In this document: positions 49,534-60,248 of the stretch, one piece after another
Numbering within the stretch: position 1 is the stretch's first letter
How the letters are laid out: every line of letters begins with the position of its first letter
Assembly: GCF_902825155.1 (NCBI RefSeq)
Contig: NZ_CADEAG010000005.1
Location: 1 to 64,000 of the forward strand
DNA length: 64,000 nt
Source of the DNA: Bartonella taylorii 8TBB
GTDB taxonomy: Bacteria > Pseudomonadota > Alphaproteobacteria > Rhizobiales > Rhizobiaceae
Direction: 5' to 3'
Made by a program: the position numbers and the translations under genes
The notes under the pieces: model-generated
What the model was told of the DNA's origin: nothing
The model's input: only the letters and a program-made list of their open reading frames with translations
Database searches by the model: none

Positions 49534-50920
49534 TTACCCTCCTATTTGCTAAAGCGGTAAGAATACGTGCCCAAGACCGCTGCCCCTTATGAAATGATTT
49601 TAAATTATACTTTTCATTAGGTGAATGAATACGGTCATCCGCTAGCGCAAAACCAACCAAAACAGTTTCCATACCAAGAATTGACTGAAAATCTGCTACA
49701 ATTGGAATCGAACCACCCATACATGTCAACACAGCAGGAACCTCCCACTCTTGTGATAAAGCATCCTTTGCCGCTTTGATAAAAGATGAATCATAGGAAA
49801 GCTGCATTGCCGGAGAAGAACCGTGATTCTTAAAGGTCACTGTACAGTCAGCAGGAATAGAGCTACGTACATAATCACGAAAAGCTTGACGTATTTTCTC
49901 TGGATCTTGCTTATGGACTAAACGACACGATATTTTTGCGCTTGCTTGAGAAGTAATAACCGTTTTAATTCCTTCTCCTTCATAGCCTCCACTAATACCA
50001 TTAATTTCCATGGTAGGACGTGCCCATACGAGCTCTAAAATGCTCCGCCCTTTTTCACCAGATGGAACAGAAAGGCCTATAGGGCCAAGTAAATTTTCAG
50101 CAGTACAATTAAGTTCATTCCATGACTGCAAAATATGCGGAGGTGTTTCTTCTACTCCATCATAAAAACCAGGAAGTGTCACTCTATTATTTTCGTCGTG
50201 AAGTCCTGCTAAAACTTTAGCTAAAATACGAATGGGATTGGCTGCAGCTCCCCCAAAATAGCCAGAATGTAAATCACGATTAGCCGCTGTAATAATAATC
50301 TCTTCCGCCATAATCCCCCGAAGAGCAACAGAAACGGATGGTGTATCAGCATCCCACATAGATGTGTCACAAACCAGTGCACAATCTGCTTTAAGTTCCT
50401 CCTTATTTGCTTTCAAAAAAGGTATAAGTGAAGGAGAAGCACATTCTTCTTCACCTTCACATAAAACAGTAACCTTAACAGGAAGCCGCCCTGTTTCTTT
50501 CTTAAATGCACGGCATGCCTCAATAAAGGTCATAAGCTGACCTTTGTCATCGGAAGCTCCACGAGCACAAATAACTTTCTCTCCATCTCTCTCTTTTAAA
50601 GAAGGTGTAAACGGATCATCTTCCCATAAACTCAGCGGATCAACAGGTTGAACATCATAATGTCCATAAAACAACACATGTAGACAATCATCCGAAGGAC
50701 CTGGATGATGCCCAACAACCATTGGATGACCTGGCGTATCACGCCGTGAAGCCTCAAAACCTATAGTCTTCAAATCCTCTACTAACCAATCAGCTGCTTT
50801 GCGACATTCATCCTTATAAGCCGAGTCTGTTGAAATCGATCGAAAACGTAAAAGAGAAAAAAGGCGTTCAAGGCTCTTTTCTATATTTTCATCAAGATGT
50901 GTTAGTACTTTATTTAACAT
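49526..50920 (-). CDS. M20-family dipeptidase
   Basis: 464 residues. Zinc di-metal peptidase: FYGHYDVQPVDP (first His/Asp), ARGASDDKGQ, then CEGEEECASPSL (catalytic Glu), a lid domain, and IVADFQSILGMETVLVGF toward the end. Cytoplasmic, no signal. GGGAGG lies 9 bases before the ATG. It overlaps rnd downstream. It probably cleaves dipeptides after uptake. Confidence 0.9.
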   Translation of the reverse strand: MLNKVLTHLDENIEKSLERLFSLLRFRSISTDSAYKDECRKAADWLVEDLKTIGFEASRRDTPGHPMVVGHHPGPSDDCLHVLFYGHYDVQPVDPLSLWEDDPFTPSLKERDGEKVICARGASDDKGQLMTFIEACRAFKKETGRLPVKVTVLCEGEEECASPSLIPFLKANKEELKADCALVCDTSMWDADTPSVSVALRGIMAEEIIITAANRDLHSGYFGGAAANPIRILAKVLAGLHDENNRVTLPGFYDGVEETPPHILQSWNELNCTAENLLGPIGLSVPSGEKGRSILELVWARPTMEINGISGGYEGEGIKTVITSQASAKISCRLVHKQDPEKIRQAFRDYVRSSIPADCTVTFKNHGSSPAMQLSYDSSFIKAAKDALSQEWEVPAVLTCMGGSIPIVADFQSILGMETVLVGFALADDRIHSPNEKYNLKSFHKGQRSWARILTALANRRVNG

Positions 50921-50997
50921 AAAAAAAAGCCTCCCAAGCCTTATGTAATTGTCAATATGACTTTAAGCCTCTTGTAGAATTTTGCAAGAGATCTTAT

Positions 50998-51873
50998 TCA
51001 TTTTTGACATTGTGAACAGTAAAAACTTGAACGCCCATACTGTAGAATACGAACAATAGGCGTTCCACATTGCAAACATTCTTTGCCTTCTCGTCCATAC
51101 ACTGAAAAAGCATGTTGAAAATAACCGAGAGAGCCATCTACATGCATATAATCACGTAAAGAAGATCCACCAGACAAAATTGCTTCAGCAATCACATTGC
51201 GTATATTCTGTGCTAAGGAATCCGCAATTTCACGTGCACGTACAGTTTTCAATGCCAACGTAAATGCTCTACGCTGTGGTGACAAACGACTACGCCAAAG
51301 CGCTTCGCACACATAAATATTCCCAAGACCCGCAACAATAGTCTGATCAAGCAAAACTCCCTTAAGAGATATTTTTTTATTAACAAAAACCTCTTGTAAA
51401 TAATTACCAGAAAACGCATTACCCATAGGCTCGAGCCCTAGCTTCTTTAAAAGCGGATGTTCATAAAGCCTGTTTGTATCTACTAAAAGCATAAACCCAA
51501 AACGACGAACATCATTATAAGTAAGATGATAAACTTTGCCATCCTGCGCCTGAATATCCATGACAAAATGGTCATGCCTAACAAATTTCTCGGTAACAGA
51601 AGAATTTTTTTTTAAAAGATCATCTTCTACGCGCCATGATCCTGACATTCCTAAATGGCTCAAAATCGTTTCATCGCGTGAAAGATGAAACAACAAATAT
51701 TTCGCTCTCCGACCAAGTTCTATGATCTTCCTGCCTATAAGCCTCTCAGAAAATGCCTCAGGGAAAGGAAACCGCAAATCCCTGCGATTAAGTGTAACAG
51801 AAATAATCTTTGCACCAGTCACAAACGGCTCAAGTCCACGACGAACTGTTTCTACTTCAGGAAGCTCAGGCAT
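50998..51873 (-). CDS. mutM: Formamidopyrimidine-DNA glycosylase
   Basis: 291 residues. It removes 8-oxoguanine and FaPy lesions. N-terminal PELPEVETVRRGLEP (Pro2 nucleophile, Glu3), LGRRAKYLLF with the conserved Lys, the helix-two-turn-helix VAGLGNIYVCEALW, and the zinc finger CLQCGTP...CSQCQK at the C-terminus. Normal length. Confidence 0.96.
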   Translation of the reverse strand: MPELPEVETVRRGLEPFVTGAKIISVTLNRRDLRFPFPEAFSERLIGRKIIELGRRAKYLLFHLSRDETILSHLGMSGSWRVEDDLLKKNSSVTEKFVRHDHFVMDIQAQDGKVYHLTYNDVRRFGFMLLVDTNRLYEHPLLKKLGLEPMGNAFSGNYLQEVFVNKKISLKGVLLDQTIVAGLGNIYVCEALWRSRLSPQRRAFTLALKTVRAREIADSLAQNIRNVIAEAILSGGSSLRDYMHVDGSLGYFQHAFSVYGREGKECLQCGTPIVRILQYGRSSFYCSQCQK

Positions 51874-51931
51874 CTATTATCTTCAATAATTACACGCATT
51901 CCAACAATACCATTGGAAAAAAATAATAATA

Positions 51932-53179
51932 TTAAGCCCATTCACCCTTACGAAATACAGGAACTCTCCTATCATCTTGCGTAATGCCATCTATATCAAT
52001 TTCACCTGAGCCAATCATCCAGTCAATATGAATCACACTTTTATTACCACCACGCGCTGCAATTTCTTCTACTGTCAACGACGCTCCATCTAAAAAGCAT
52101 TTGGAATAACACTGCCCTAAAGCAATATGACATGCAGCATTTTCATCAAATAATGTGTTATAAAAAAGAAGGTTACTCTTAGAAATTGGTGAAGAATGTG
52201 GAACAAGAGCAACTTCACCCAATCGACTTGCTCCCTCATCACTTTGCAAAACCTGTTGCAAAACTTCCTGCCCGGTCGAAGCACGCGCATCAACAATACG
52301 CCCCGCCTCAAACCGCACCTCAATATTATCAATAAGTGCTCCTTGATAGGAAAGAGGCTTCGTCGAACGCACAAAACCCTCCACCTTATATGCATGAGGC
52401 GTGGTGAATACTTCTTCTGTCGGAATATTAGGATTGCATACCACACCGTTTTGAGCAGCCGCTGCACCACCATGCCATTCATGATCATCTGCCAAACCAA
52501 CTGTTAAATCAGTCCCTGGTCCTTTAAAGTGCAAAGCTGAAAAACGCTGCTCATTAAGCCAAGATGACCGTTGTTTCAAACTTGCGTTATGAACAACCCA
52601 TGCGTGCACTGGATCCTCTTCTGTAACACGTGAAGCAGAAAAAATTGCAGTAGCTAACTTCTTGATCGCCTCATCAAGCGGCAAAGAAGGGAACATTGTC
52701 TCAGCCCACCCTGCTGTTGGATAAGCAACAATCGACCAATTCATGGCAAAATTCGATATTTTTTTGAGAGCCGGCTGGTAAGCAATTGAAGTAGCTTTAT
52801 TTAAACGTGCAACCTTATCAAAATCTTGATTGAAAAGTAGCAAAGGATTATCACCAACAATAGCTAAACGCGCAGCCCCATTTTCAAAAGCCTTCGCCAT
52901 TCCCTCATATAGCCAAGAAGGCGCACAATCGAAACTAGCAGTATGTGCGTTTTCAAAACGTGTTAGTGATAACATATCATCACTAAAAAGTGGCGTAATC
53001 ACACCGGCACCAACCTTATAGGCGTGATATGCAATACGCCTAACAAAAGGTAATGCTGAAACTGGAGCCGTCAAAACAAGATCTTGCCCCTCTTGTAAAT
53101 TCAACCCGACTTTTACTGTAATTTCTGCAAGACGATTAAGCATTTCAGGTGAAATGGTTTCATGAGTATCAAAGTACAT
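51932..53179 (-). CDS. M29-family aminopeptidase
   Basis: 415 residues of the AmpS/thermophilic aminopeptidase family. It has NLQEGQDLVLTAP at the start and GTDLTVGLADDHEW. Metal ligands lie in EVALVPHSSPIS, NAACHIALGQCY and VIHIDWMIGSGEIDIDG. No signal peptide. ATG 53179 has AAGGA 7-8 bases upstream; the frame to 53185 would need a TTG start. Confidence 0.9.
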   Translation of the reverse strand: MYFDTHETISPEMLNRLAEITVKVGLNLQEGQDLVLTAPVSALPFVRRIAYHAYKVGAGVITPLFSDDMLSLTRFENAHTASFDCAPSWLYEGMAKAFENGAARLAIVGDNPLLLFNQDFDKVARLNKATSIAYQPALKKISNFAMNWSIVAYPTAGWAETMFPSLPLDEAIKKLATAIFSASRVTEEDPVHAWVVHNASLKQRSSWLNEQRFSALHFKGPGTDLTVGLADDHEWHGGAAAAQNGVVCNPNIPTEEVFTTPHAYKVEGFVRSTKPLSYQGALIDNIEVRFEAGRIVDARASTGQEVLQQVLQSDEGASRLGEVALVPHSSPISKSNLLFYNTLFDENAACHIALGQCYSKCFLDGASLTVEEIAARGGNKSVIHIDWMIGSGEIDIDGITQDDRRVPVFRKGEWA

Positions 53180-53208
53180 TACCAATTCCTTCTTTTGTTG
53201 TGAAAAAG

Positions 53209-54063
53209 TTACCGGCTTCTGTACCGTTTCTCTAATACTGCAACAATTGCATTTAACTGATCTGATGAAGGCATAACATAGGCGGCCACAATTGATTTGC
53301 TTTCCCCTCCCTTATCTATACGATGAGGTGCAGATGTAGGAATAGGAACCTTATCAAGCTGTACTGCAACAAAAGACGTGGTACGCACCTTATTTGCCTG
53401 CGTTATTTTTATCGGAAGGGAGGCGTTTTTCTTTTCCTCTGCTTTTATCTCTTTACTTTCTATACTTGCGTCCATGAAACTCGGTGCATTGCCAGAACGT
53501 TCTTGGGCAAAAGCATAAGCAACATCATAAGGACGATCATTCGTAGGAACTTGAAGCGATCCATCACGTGAACGCTTTTCATAAAAGGCATTTCCCCCTG
53601 CAACACGAACATAATGCATGTTTTTATAAGGAAAAGATAAACCTGCGGTATGAAAAAACTTAGCGTTTTTAAGTTTCTGATCCCGTTCGCCGCGCAAAAC
53701 AGCATCAGCTGCCTCTCTAACACGAGCAACGGATGCAGGCTCCGTCATAGGACGCGTTAAAACACCGGGAGCAAACTGTTTGTACTGACCAACAACACCA
53801 CAAATTGTCTTTGGATAGGCGGTTGAATTAACACGATTCATAACAACGGTTCCAACAGCTATCATTCCCTCACGACTTGTACGATTTGATTCAAAATACA
53901 TTGCACGCATAAGGCATTGACGCTCAGTCAATGGATACATCACTGTTTTTGTCTTCTTATTATCATTTACTTTTCCAACACCAAAATGATCTGAAGCACA
54001 TCCCACAATAACTAACGGCGCTAGAAAACAAGTAACAAAAACAGTCCAATAATTTTTTTTCAT
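53209..54063 (-). CDS. SleB-family cell wall hydrolase, lipoprotein
   Basis: 284 residues. Lipoprotein signal (APLVIVGCAS, Cys about 22), then the hydrolase_2/SleB domain over about residues 45-170: RAMYFESNRTSREGMIAVGTVVMNRV (shown here only to mark the region of the catalytic Glu in YFESN), VVGQYKQFAPG and VRVAGGNAFYEK. A lysine-rich tail follows. Probably cuts peptidoglycan in the periplasm. Confidence 0.85.
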   Translation of the reverse strand: MKKNYWTVFVTCFLAPLVIVGCASDHFGVGKVNDNKKTKTVMYPLTERQCLMRAMYFESNRTSREGMIAVGTVVMNRVNSTAYPKTICGVVGQYKQFAPGVLTRPMTEPASVARVREAADAVLRGERDQKLKNAKFFHTAGLSFPYKNMHYVRVAGGNAFYEKRSRDGSLQVPTNDRPYDVAYAFAQERSGNAPSFMDASIESKEIKAEEKKNASLPIKITQANKVRTTSFVAVQLDKVPIPTSAPHRIDKGGESKSIVAAYVMPSSDQLNAIVAVLEKRYRSR

Positions 54064-54673
54064 CTTTACAACACATTCTCATATCTTTGAAGTATTCAAA
54101 ATTCGAATGAGTTTTAAATGTATATTCAAAGAAAGTATATGATTAATTGTTACTACTTAGTAAAGTTTTAATACAAGTTGTAATTAAGAGGCATTTATAC
54201 GAAATAAAAAATAAAAAATTCCTAATTTATAGATCAATATCGTTTTCCTTAATGGAGAAATGTAGCCAAACAATATCAATCTCTATTCAACCCTTATGCT
54301 TCAATCGCCAAAAAAATAATATGCCTGTACGAAAACTCTCCAACCACTCTATATACGAATAAAGATTGGAGCACTGAGACTGTCTCCATCAATATTGATG
54401 GCAACCAACACGAATACGCTTCGATACAAATTTGAATAAAATAACCAGAAAGAAGCTCTCCCTCCGACCAAAACATAAGTGATGATATCATCCAATATCC
54501 AAATGTGTCAAATTAAGAATTAAAAATCTACAATATTACCTTAAAAAGCCTCTTCGTTACTTCTTTAACACTTGCCTATAATATTTTTCATATTCTTCCT
54601 ACAACCATACGGAAAGAAAATGTCCAATGCTTTTTATTTTGAAAACAATCTTATTTTATAATATGAGAAAAAA
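54064..54673. other. Gap of about 610 bases, no gene
   Basis: Both short frames here (54147-54362 and 54294-54491) lack ribosome sites and protein-like composition. A plus-strand piece (DWSTETVSINIDGNQHEYAS) near 54363-54420 reads as protein, so a decayed gene is possible. Confidence 0.4.
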
Positions 54674-55396
54674 TTAATCTGTTTTCTTCTCACCTACCCC
54701 AACTTTATAAGTAAGATCATCGCGAGGACGGTCAGAAGACATATGATGGCCTGTTATGATATAATGCAGCATTTCCGCAATATTGGTGACATGATCACCA
54801 ATGCGTTCAATATTTTTTAAACAAAACAGTAAGTGCGTACAAACCGTAATATTGCGCATATCTTCCATCATGTACGTCAAAAGCTCACGAAAAAGAGAAG
54901 TATATAGAGCATCAATTTTACCATCGCGTTCGCGTACTGCATCAACACGCTCCAATAAACGGCTCGTGTAAGCACTCAATACTTCCTTTAATTGATTGAG
55001 CGCTAAAGCTGTAATCGTTTCAAGCCCATAGTAAAAAGCAGTGGGTTGACGTGTTTCTGAAAGTGCTACCGTCCGCTTTGCAATGTTTTTGGCCATATCC
55101 CCAATCCGCTCAAGATCAGAAGAGATACGAATAGCACCAATAATTTCACGCAGATCAACAGCCATCGGTTGGCGTTTGCAAATGATGGTAATCGCTTTTT
55201 CATCAATATCACGTTCTGCTTTATCTAAAAACAAATCATCAGCAATCACTGTCGTCGCAAGTTGAAGATCATTACACACAATCGATGCAACAGAACGTTC
55301 AATCATCCTTTCCGCATGACTCCCCATTTCTGTAATCCTTGCTTTCAAATATTTTAGTTCTGCATCATAAGAACGAACAGTATGGTTCATAGACAT
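54674..55396 (-). CDS. phoU: Phosphate signalling/transport regulator PhoU
   Basis: 240 residues, two repeats of the PhoU three-helix unit, each with the metal-cluster motif (SSDLERIGDMAKNIAKR and KNIERIGDHVTNIAEM). It turns off PhoR kinase signalling when phosphate is plentiful. Last gene of the pst operon. Confidence 0.96.
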   Translation of the reverse strand: MSMNHTVRSYDAELKYLKARITEMGSHAERMIERSVASIVCNDLQLATTVIADDLFLDKAERDIDEKAITIICKRQPMAVDLREIIGAIRISSDLERIGDMAKNIAKRTVALSETRQPTAFYYGLETITALALNQLKEVLSAYTSRLLERVDAVRERDGKIDALYTSLFRELLTYMMEDMRNITVCTHLLFCLKNIERIGDHVTNIAEMLHYIITGHHMSSDRPRDDLTYKVGVGEKKTD

Positions 55397-55417
55397 AGCT
55401 TATACTCCTCAATTCAC

Positions 55418-56176
55418 CTATCCAAAACGCCCCGTAATATAATCTTGCGTGCGTTGTTCTTTTGGCGAGGTGAAGATCATTTCAGTCGCACCAACTTCTA
55501 CCAAATGCCCCAAATGAAACATGGCCGTATATTGAGAAACACGCGCCGCCTGTTGCATGGAGTGTGTTACAATAACAATTGTATAATTTTGTCGTAATGC
55601 ATCGATAAGCTCTTCAATACGTGCTGTAGCAATTGGATCAAGAGCTGAACAGGGTTCATCCATCAAAATAACTTCAGGACTAACTGCAATGGCACGCGCA
55701 ATACACAAGCGCTGTTGCTGCCCTCCTGATAAACTTGTTCCTGCCTCATGAAGACGATCTTTTACTTCTTCAAATAAACCTGCCTGCCTCAAACTTTTTT
55801 CAACCACATCATGCAATTCAGCACGCGATTTGACTAAACCGTGAATACGTGGTCCATAGGCAACATTCTCAAAAATAGATTTTGGAAAAGGACTGGGCTT
55901 TTGAAAAACCATCCCTACACGGGCGCGCAACTCTACAACATCAATCCTCTGGTCATAAATATTCTCCCCATCTAAGGTAATAAGACCCGTTATTTTAGCG
56001 CCTTCAATCGTATCATTCATACGATTAAAACAACGCAAAAAAGTCGATTTTCCGCAACCGGAAGGGCCTATCAAAGCCGTGACCTGATGTTCAGGAATAT
56101 CAAGCGTAATACCATGAAGTGCTTCCTTGCTTCCATAAGAAACCTTTACATCTTGACCACGCATTTTAATTTTCAT
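55418..56176 (-). CDS. pstB: Phosphate ABC transporter ATP-binding protein
   Basis: 252 residues. Walker [10 protein letters not shown] at 37-45, the PstB-typical [10 protein letters not shown] after it, signature LSGGQQQR, Walker [14 protein letters not shown], and the H-loop [11 protein letters not shown]. Energises PstCA for phosphate uptake. Confidence 0.97.
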   Translation of the reverse strand: MKIKMRGQDVKVSYGSKEALHGITLDIPEHQVTALIGPSGCGKSTFLRCFNRMNDTIEGAKITGLITLDGENIYDQRIDVVELRARVGMVFQKPSPFPKSIFENVAYGPRIHGLVKSRAELHDVVEKSLRQAGLFEEVKDRLHEAGTSLSGGQQQRLCIARAIAVSPEVILMDEPCSALDPIATARIEELIDALRQNYTIVIVTHSMQQAARVSQYTAMFHLGHLVEVGATEMIFTSPKEQRTQDYITGRFG

Positions 56177-56235
56177 TACAAAAACTCACTTTATTTTAAA
56201 ACACAAACCTTATCAAAATTACTGCTTTATCGAAG

Positions 56236-57528
56236 TTACTGACGCCGCTCAAATCGTCGACGTAAAAAAACTGCAGAAATATTCATGATCGCAAGAAAAA
56301 TCATTAACACGATAATAGCACCTGATGTCTTCTCAACAAAAGCGCGCTCTGCTTCACCTGCCCACATGAAAATTTGAACAGGCAAAGCTGTTGCTGGATC
56401 CATTGGTGTAGCAGGAATATTCACAACAAAAGCAACCATTCCAATCAAAAGCAAAGGTGCCGTTTCACCCAGAGCCTGAGCTACACCAATAATCGTGCCA
56501 GTTAAAATACCAGGCGCTGCTAAAGGAACAACATGATGAAAAACCATTTGTGTTTTTGATGCTCCCAATCCTAAAGCTGCTGCGCGAATAGAAAGAGGAA
56601 CTGCACGCAAAGCAGAGCGTGTCGCAATAATGATTGTAGGAAGCGTCATAAGAGCCAAAACAAGCCCACCAACGAAAGAAGCAGAACGTGGTAATCCAAA
56701 AAAATTAACAAAAACAGAAAGTCCTAAAAGACCAAAAACAATCGAAGGTACAGCTGCAAGATTATTGATATTAACCTCAATAAAATCTGTAAACTTATTT
56801 TTGCGTGCATATTCTTCCAAATAAAGAGCCGTTGCTATCCCTATCGGGAGCGAAATCACTAAAACTATAACTATCATGTAAAGAGAGCCGATTATCGCAA
56901 CACCTAACCCCGCAGTCTCAGCACGACTTGAAGCACCAAATGTAAAAAAACCAAAATTAAATGTTTTGTAAAGCGTACCATCATACGCCAAGCGTCTTAT
57001 CCATTCCACTTGACGATTAGAAACTTTGCGGTTTTTTTCTGCTACATGCAAATCAATCTGCCCTTTATAAGCAGAATCAATATCCGCTGCCGCCAAGACT
57101 TTGATTTTTTGCGTTGTTCCAATGAGTTTTGGATTCTTTGTTACCATCTCACGTAGTTGAACACGTACACTATTTGAAAACATACGGTTAACATCCCGCA
57201 GAGATGCCCTATCATTTTGATCTATATCAAGCTTTTTTGCTAAAGCATTCCGTACAAGAAGTGGATAATTAGCAGTTATGAGTATTTGTGGATTTATTTC
57301 ACGCTGCCCATTTGGATCAATAAGCTTTTCATCCAAATAAATTGATAACATCATTTCACTTTGAAAAAAAGCTGTATAACCTTGGCTAATGACAGTCCAT
57401 AAAAGTGCAAATAAAAAAAATAAACCAATAAAAATGGCAATTAGGCCATACGCGCGGAAACGACGCTCAGCCCAATATCGGCGTTTGAGAACAATATTGC
57501 GACGAGGGAAAAGAAAATTTTCATTCAT
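56236..57528 (-). CDS. pstA: Phosphate ABC transporter permease PstA
   Basis: 430 residues. It has a long N-terminal domain after the first membrane helix (DUF3333-like, about residues 45-185), then the permease core with NINNLAAVPSIVFGLLGLSV and the EAA loop ALRAVPLSIRAAALGLGASK. The ATG overlaps the pstC stop as ATGA. Confidence 0.95.
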   Translation of the reverse strand: MNENFLFPRRNIVLKRRYWAERRFRAYGLIAIFIGLFFLFALLWTVISQGYTAFFQSEMMLSIYLDEKLIDPNGQREINPQILITANYPLLVRNALAKKLDIDQNDRASLRDVNRMFSNSVRVQLREMVTKNPKLIGTTQKIKVLAAADIDSAYKGQIDLHVAEKNRKVSNRQVEWIRRLAYDGTLYKTFNFGFFTFGASSRAETAGLGVAIIGSLYMIVIVLVISLPIGIATALYLEEYARKNKFTDFIEVNINNLAAVPSIVFGLLGLSVFVNFFGLPRSASFVGGLVLALMTLPTIIIATRSALRAVPLSIRAAALGLGASKTQMVFHHVVPLAAPGILTGTIIGVAQALGETAPLLLIGMVAFVVNIPATPMDPATALPVQIFMWAGEAERAFVEKTSGAIIVLMIFLAIMNISAVFLRRRFERRQ

Positions 57529-58997
57529 TCATATTGTTCCCGATATTTACGCACGATATAAAGAGCAAGAATATTCATCAAAAGAGTCATAACAAAGAGT
57601 GTCATCCCTAAAGCAAACGCAACAAGAGTTTGTGGAGAATTAAACTCAAAATCACCTGTCAATTGATTAACAATCTTAACCGTCATTGTAGTCATTGCTT
57701 CAAATGGATTAAACGTTAAATTCGCTGCAACACCTGCCGCCAAAACCACAATCATCGTCTCTCCAATTGCACGCGATGCTGTCAATAAAATGGCTCCCAT
57801 AATTCCTGGAAGTGCTGCCGGTAGAACGACTTTTTTAATCGTTTCAGATTGCGTTGCTCCTAAACCATAAGAGCCTTCGCGTAAAAAACGCGGAACAGCC
57901 GTAATAACATCATCGGACAAAGAAGAAACAAAAGGAATCAACATAATTCCCATCACAACTCCAGCAGTCAAAACACTTTGAGCCATAATAAAACCAACAC
58001 CACCAGAGAGAGAAATAGAGAGATCACGTAAAAATGGACCTACAACCTTCAAAGCAAAAAAACCATAAACAATGGTTGGAATACCAGCAAGCACTTCCAA
58101 CAATGGCTTCACAATTGATCGCAATCGAGTAGAAGCATATTCGGCCATATAAAGAGCTGAAAATAATCCAATAGGAACAGCAAAAATCATTGCTACAAAT
58201 GCAATATAAAGTGTACCGGCAAGGAGTGGTATGAGACCAAATTGTCCCACTCCATTACCCGAACCGCTAGCTGAAAAACGGGGATCCCAAACCGTTCCAA
58301 AAAAGAAATTTGAAAAGGGTACAGACTGAAAAAAACTCATCGTTTGAAAAAACATAGAGAATGCAATGGCTACTGTCGTCAAAACCGCGACTATAGATGC
58401 ACAAACCAATCCAATAATAATCAAACACTCAACCTTATTGCGTGCACGCTGACGCGGAGCAATTTGCATAATTCCATAGATAAGACCTAAAACCGCAATG
58501 ATAAAAAGGGCACTACGTCCAATAAACTGCAACTTTTCAGAAGAATTAACCCATGACTGTGCTATCCTTAATATATCATCTGATGTTTCATGAGGCAAAA
58601 CAAAGCCTTTGGCGAATAATTGTGCCCGCACTTCTTCATACGAAGCCGTAGCAAAATCTCCCTCCAAGCGATGAATCATTTTAACCAAATTGCGGATAAT
58701 CCCCAAAATAAAGTCATGATCTACAAACTCTTTCACATACGCGCTATATGCCCAAACCTCTCGAGAGGCACTATACTCTAAATAAATTGCACTCCCACCA
58801 TCCCAAAGAATTAAAAAAACAAGAGCTGGAATAACAGTCATCGAAAATGTCCACCAGCCGTGATAATAGGCACGAGAGTGCATTTTGTATTGTGCGTATT
58901 CAAAAGTGCGAGCACGCATATAAGAAATACAAAATCCAATAAAACCAAGAAGCAATAACAGAAAAATAATGAAGGAAATGCGCATATTGTCTTTCAA
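57525..58997 (-). CDS. pstC: Phosphate ABC transporter permease PstC
   Basis: 490 residues. An N-terminal extension with two or three helices (about residues 1-220) precedes the permease core (LIPLLAGTLYIAFVAMIFAV, LEVLAGIPTIVYGFFAL, EAA loop AVPRFLREGSYGLGATQSE). The enlarged N-terminus matches alphaproteobacterial PstC proteins. Confidence 0.95.
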   Translation of the reverse strand: MKDNMRISFIIFLLLLLGFIGFCISYMRARTFEYAQYKMHSRAYYHGWWTFSMTVIPALVFLILWDGGSAIYLEYSASREVWAYSAYVKEFVDHDFILGIIRNLVKMIHRLEGDFATASYEEVRAQLFAKGFVLPHETSDDILRIAQSWVNSSEKLQFIGRSALFIIAVLGLIYGIMQIAPRQRARNKVECLIIIGLVCASIVAVLTTVAIAFSMFFQTMSFFQSVPFSNFFFGTVWDPRFSASGSGNGVGQFGLIPLLAGTLYIAFVAMIFAVPIGLFSALYMAEYASTRLRSIVKPLLEVLAGIPTIVYGFFALKVVGPFLRDLSISLSGGVGFIMAQSVLTAGVVMGIMLIPFVSSLSDDVITAVPRFLREGSYGLGATQSETIKKVVLPAALPGIMGAILLTASRAIGETMIVVLAAGVAANLTFNPFEAMTTMTVKIVNQLTGDFEFNSPQTLVAFALGMTLFVMTLLMNILALYIVRKYREQYE

Positions 58998-59047
58998 TTT
59001 TTATAAAAAAGCAGCACAGAAAATTCCCACACCGCAAATCCAGAAAA

Positions 59048-60091
59048 TTATTTCAAAGTCATCACTCTACCAGCAGAAAAAGCAGAACGCTGCGCTTGGC
59101 GCTCTTTTTCAGAAGCAACAATCAAACCATATTCAGCCAATGGGCCATCTGGACCAATCATTTGATCAGAAAGAAAAAAGTCGACATATTCGCGCAAACT
59201 TGGAACAATACTTAAATGTGCTTTCTTAACATAGAAGAAAAGTGGACGAGAAACTGGATATTTACCATGAGAGATTGTTTCAACAGTTGGCGCAAAACCA
59301 TTAATATCTGCAACCTTTAGCCTATCAGCATTATTTTGATAAAAAGACAAACCAAAAATACCAACCCCTGTTTTATTAGAAGTCAGACGTGCAAATGTTT
59401 CAGAATAATCCCCATCAATATCAATAGCCTTTCCATCCCTACGCACTGCGACACAAGCAGCATGTATCGCCTTATCATCCATTCCCAAAGCTTTCATCGC
59501 CTCAACTGCTCCACTGGACTTACAGCCCGCAGCCAGTAATTTTTCTTCAAAAACTTCACGCGTTCCATGCTTTTCTCCAGGAATATAAGCTGCTATCGTC
59601 CAATCAGGAAGAGCACTATTGACGGCGTTCCATTTAGAAATGTTATTGGGCTGCAATTTCCCGTCTACAATAATCTGAGCAGCAAGTGCCCTATAGACAT
59701 CTACTGGCAGCAATTTCCAATCAGGGCCATTTATATCTGTTGCAAAAACAATGCCGTCATACCCGATGCGTATTTCCTCAACATCTTTTACACCAGCATC
59801 AAAACAAGACTGCAATTCACTTGGCTTCATCGCTCGCGAAGCATTAACGATATCAATAGTGTTCTCTCCAACACCACGACAAAACTCCTTAATACCAACT
59901 CCTGTTCCACCCGATTCTATAACTGGAACCTTAAAATGAGGGTAAGTTTCTCCGAATATCTCAGCAACAATTTTTTGATAAGGTAAAACTGTAGATGAAC
60001 CAGTAATCTGAATTTGATCACGCGCATTGCCCATACTTGTCAACACAAGTGCGAAAAATAGTCCCACTCCAACTGTTAACACTGTTTTCAT
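59048..60091 (-). CDS. pstS: Phosphate-binding periplasmic protein PstS
   Basis: 347 residues. Signal peptide MKTVLTVGVGLFFALVL...GNA, then QIQITGSSTVLPYQKIVAE and ESGGTGVGIKEFCRG for phosphate contact. Start at ATG 60091, with AAGGAG 8 bases upstream; the longer frame to 60202 has no signal-like start. First gene of pstSCAB-phoU. I looked for a Pho box upstream and did not see a convincing one. Confidence 0.95.
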   Translation of the reverse strand: MKTVLTVGVGLFFALVLTSMGNARDQIQITGSSTVLPYQKIVAEIFGETYPHFKVPVIESGGTGVGIKEFCRGVGENTIDIVNASRAMKPSELQSCFDAGVKDVEEIRIGYDGIVFATDINGPDWKLLPVDVYRALAAQIIVDGKLQPNNISKWNAVNSALPDWTIAAYIPGEKHGTREVFEEKLLAAGCKSSGAVEAMKALGMDDKAIHAACVAVRRDGKAIDIDGDYSETFARLTSNKTGVGIFGLSFYQNNADRLKVADINGFAPTVETISHGKYPVSRPLFFYVKKAHLSIVPSLREYVDFFLSDQMIGPDGPLAEYGLIVASEKERQAQRSAFSAGRVMTLK

Positions 60092-60248
60092 CTCTGCACT
60101 CCTTAACATGTGAATCTGTGAATCAAAGCCTCTTGCTCGCATTATATGATAATTTAAATTGTAATTCACATTTGCAACATAACAAATATAAAAAAGCAAC
60201 ATTCATAATTTTTCTGACAAAACCATATTGCTTCCTTTTTTAACAAAT

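Noticed and set aside
54294-54491. 65-codon minus-strand frame in the gap before phoU
   Set aside because: No ribosome site and no family likeness; it is likely chance or a remnant.
60092-60248. Pho box before pstS
   Set aside because: No pair of direct repeats close to the PhoB consensus could be seen in this AT-rich leader.
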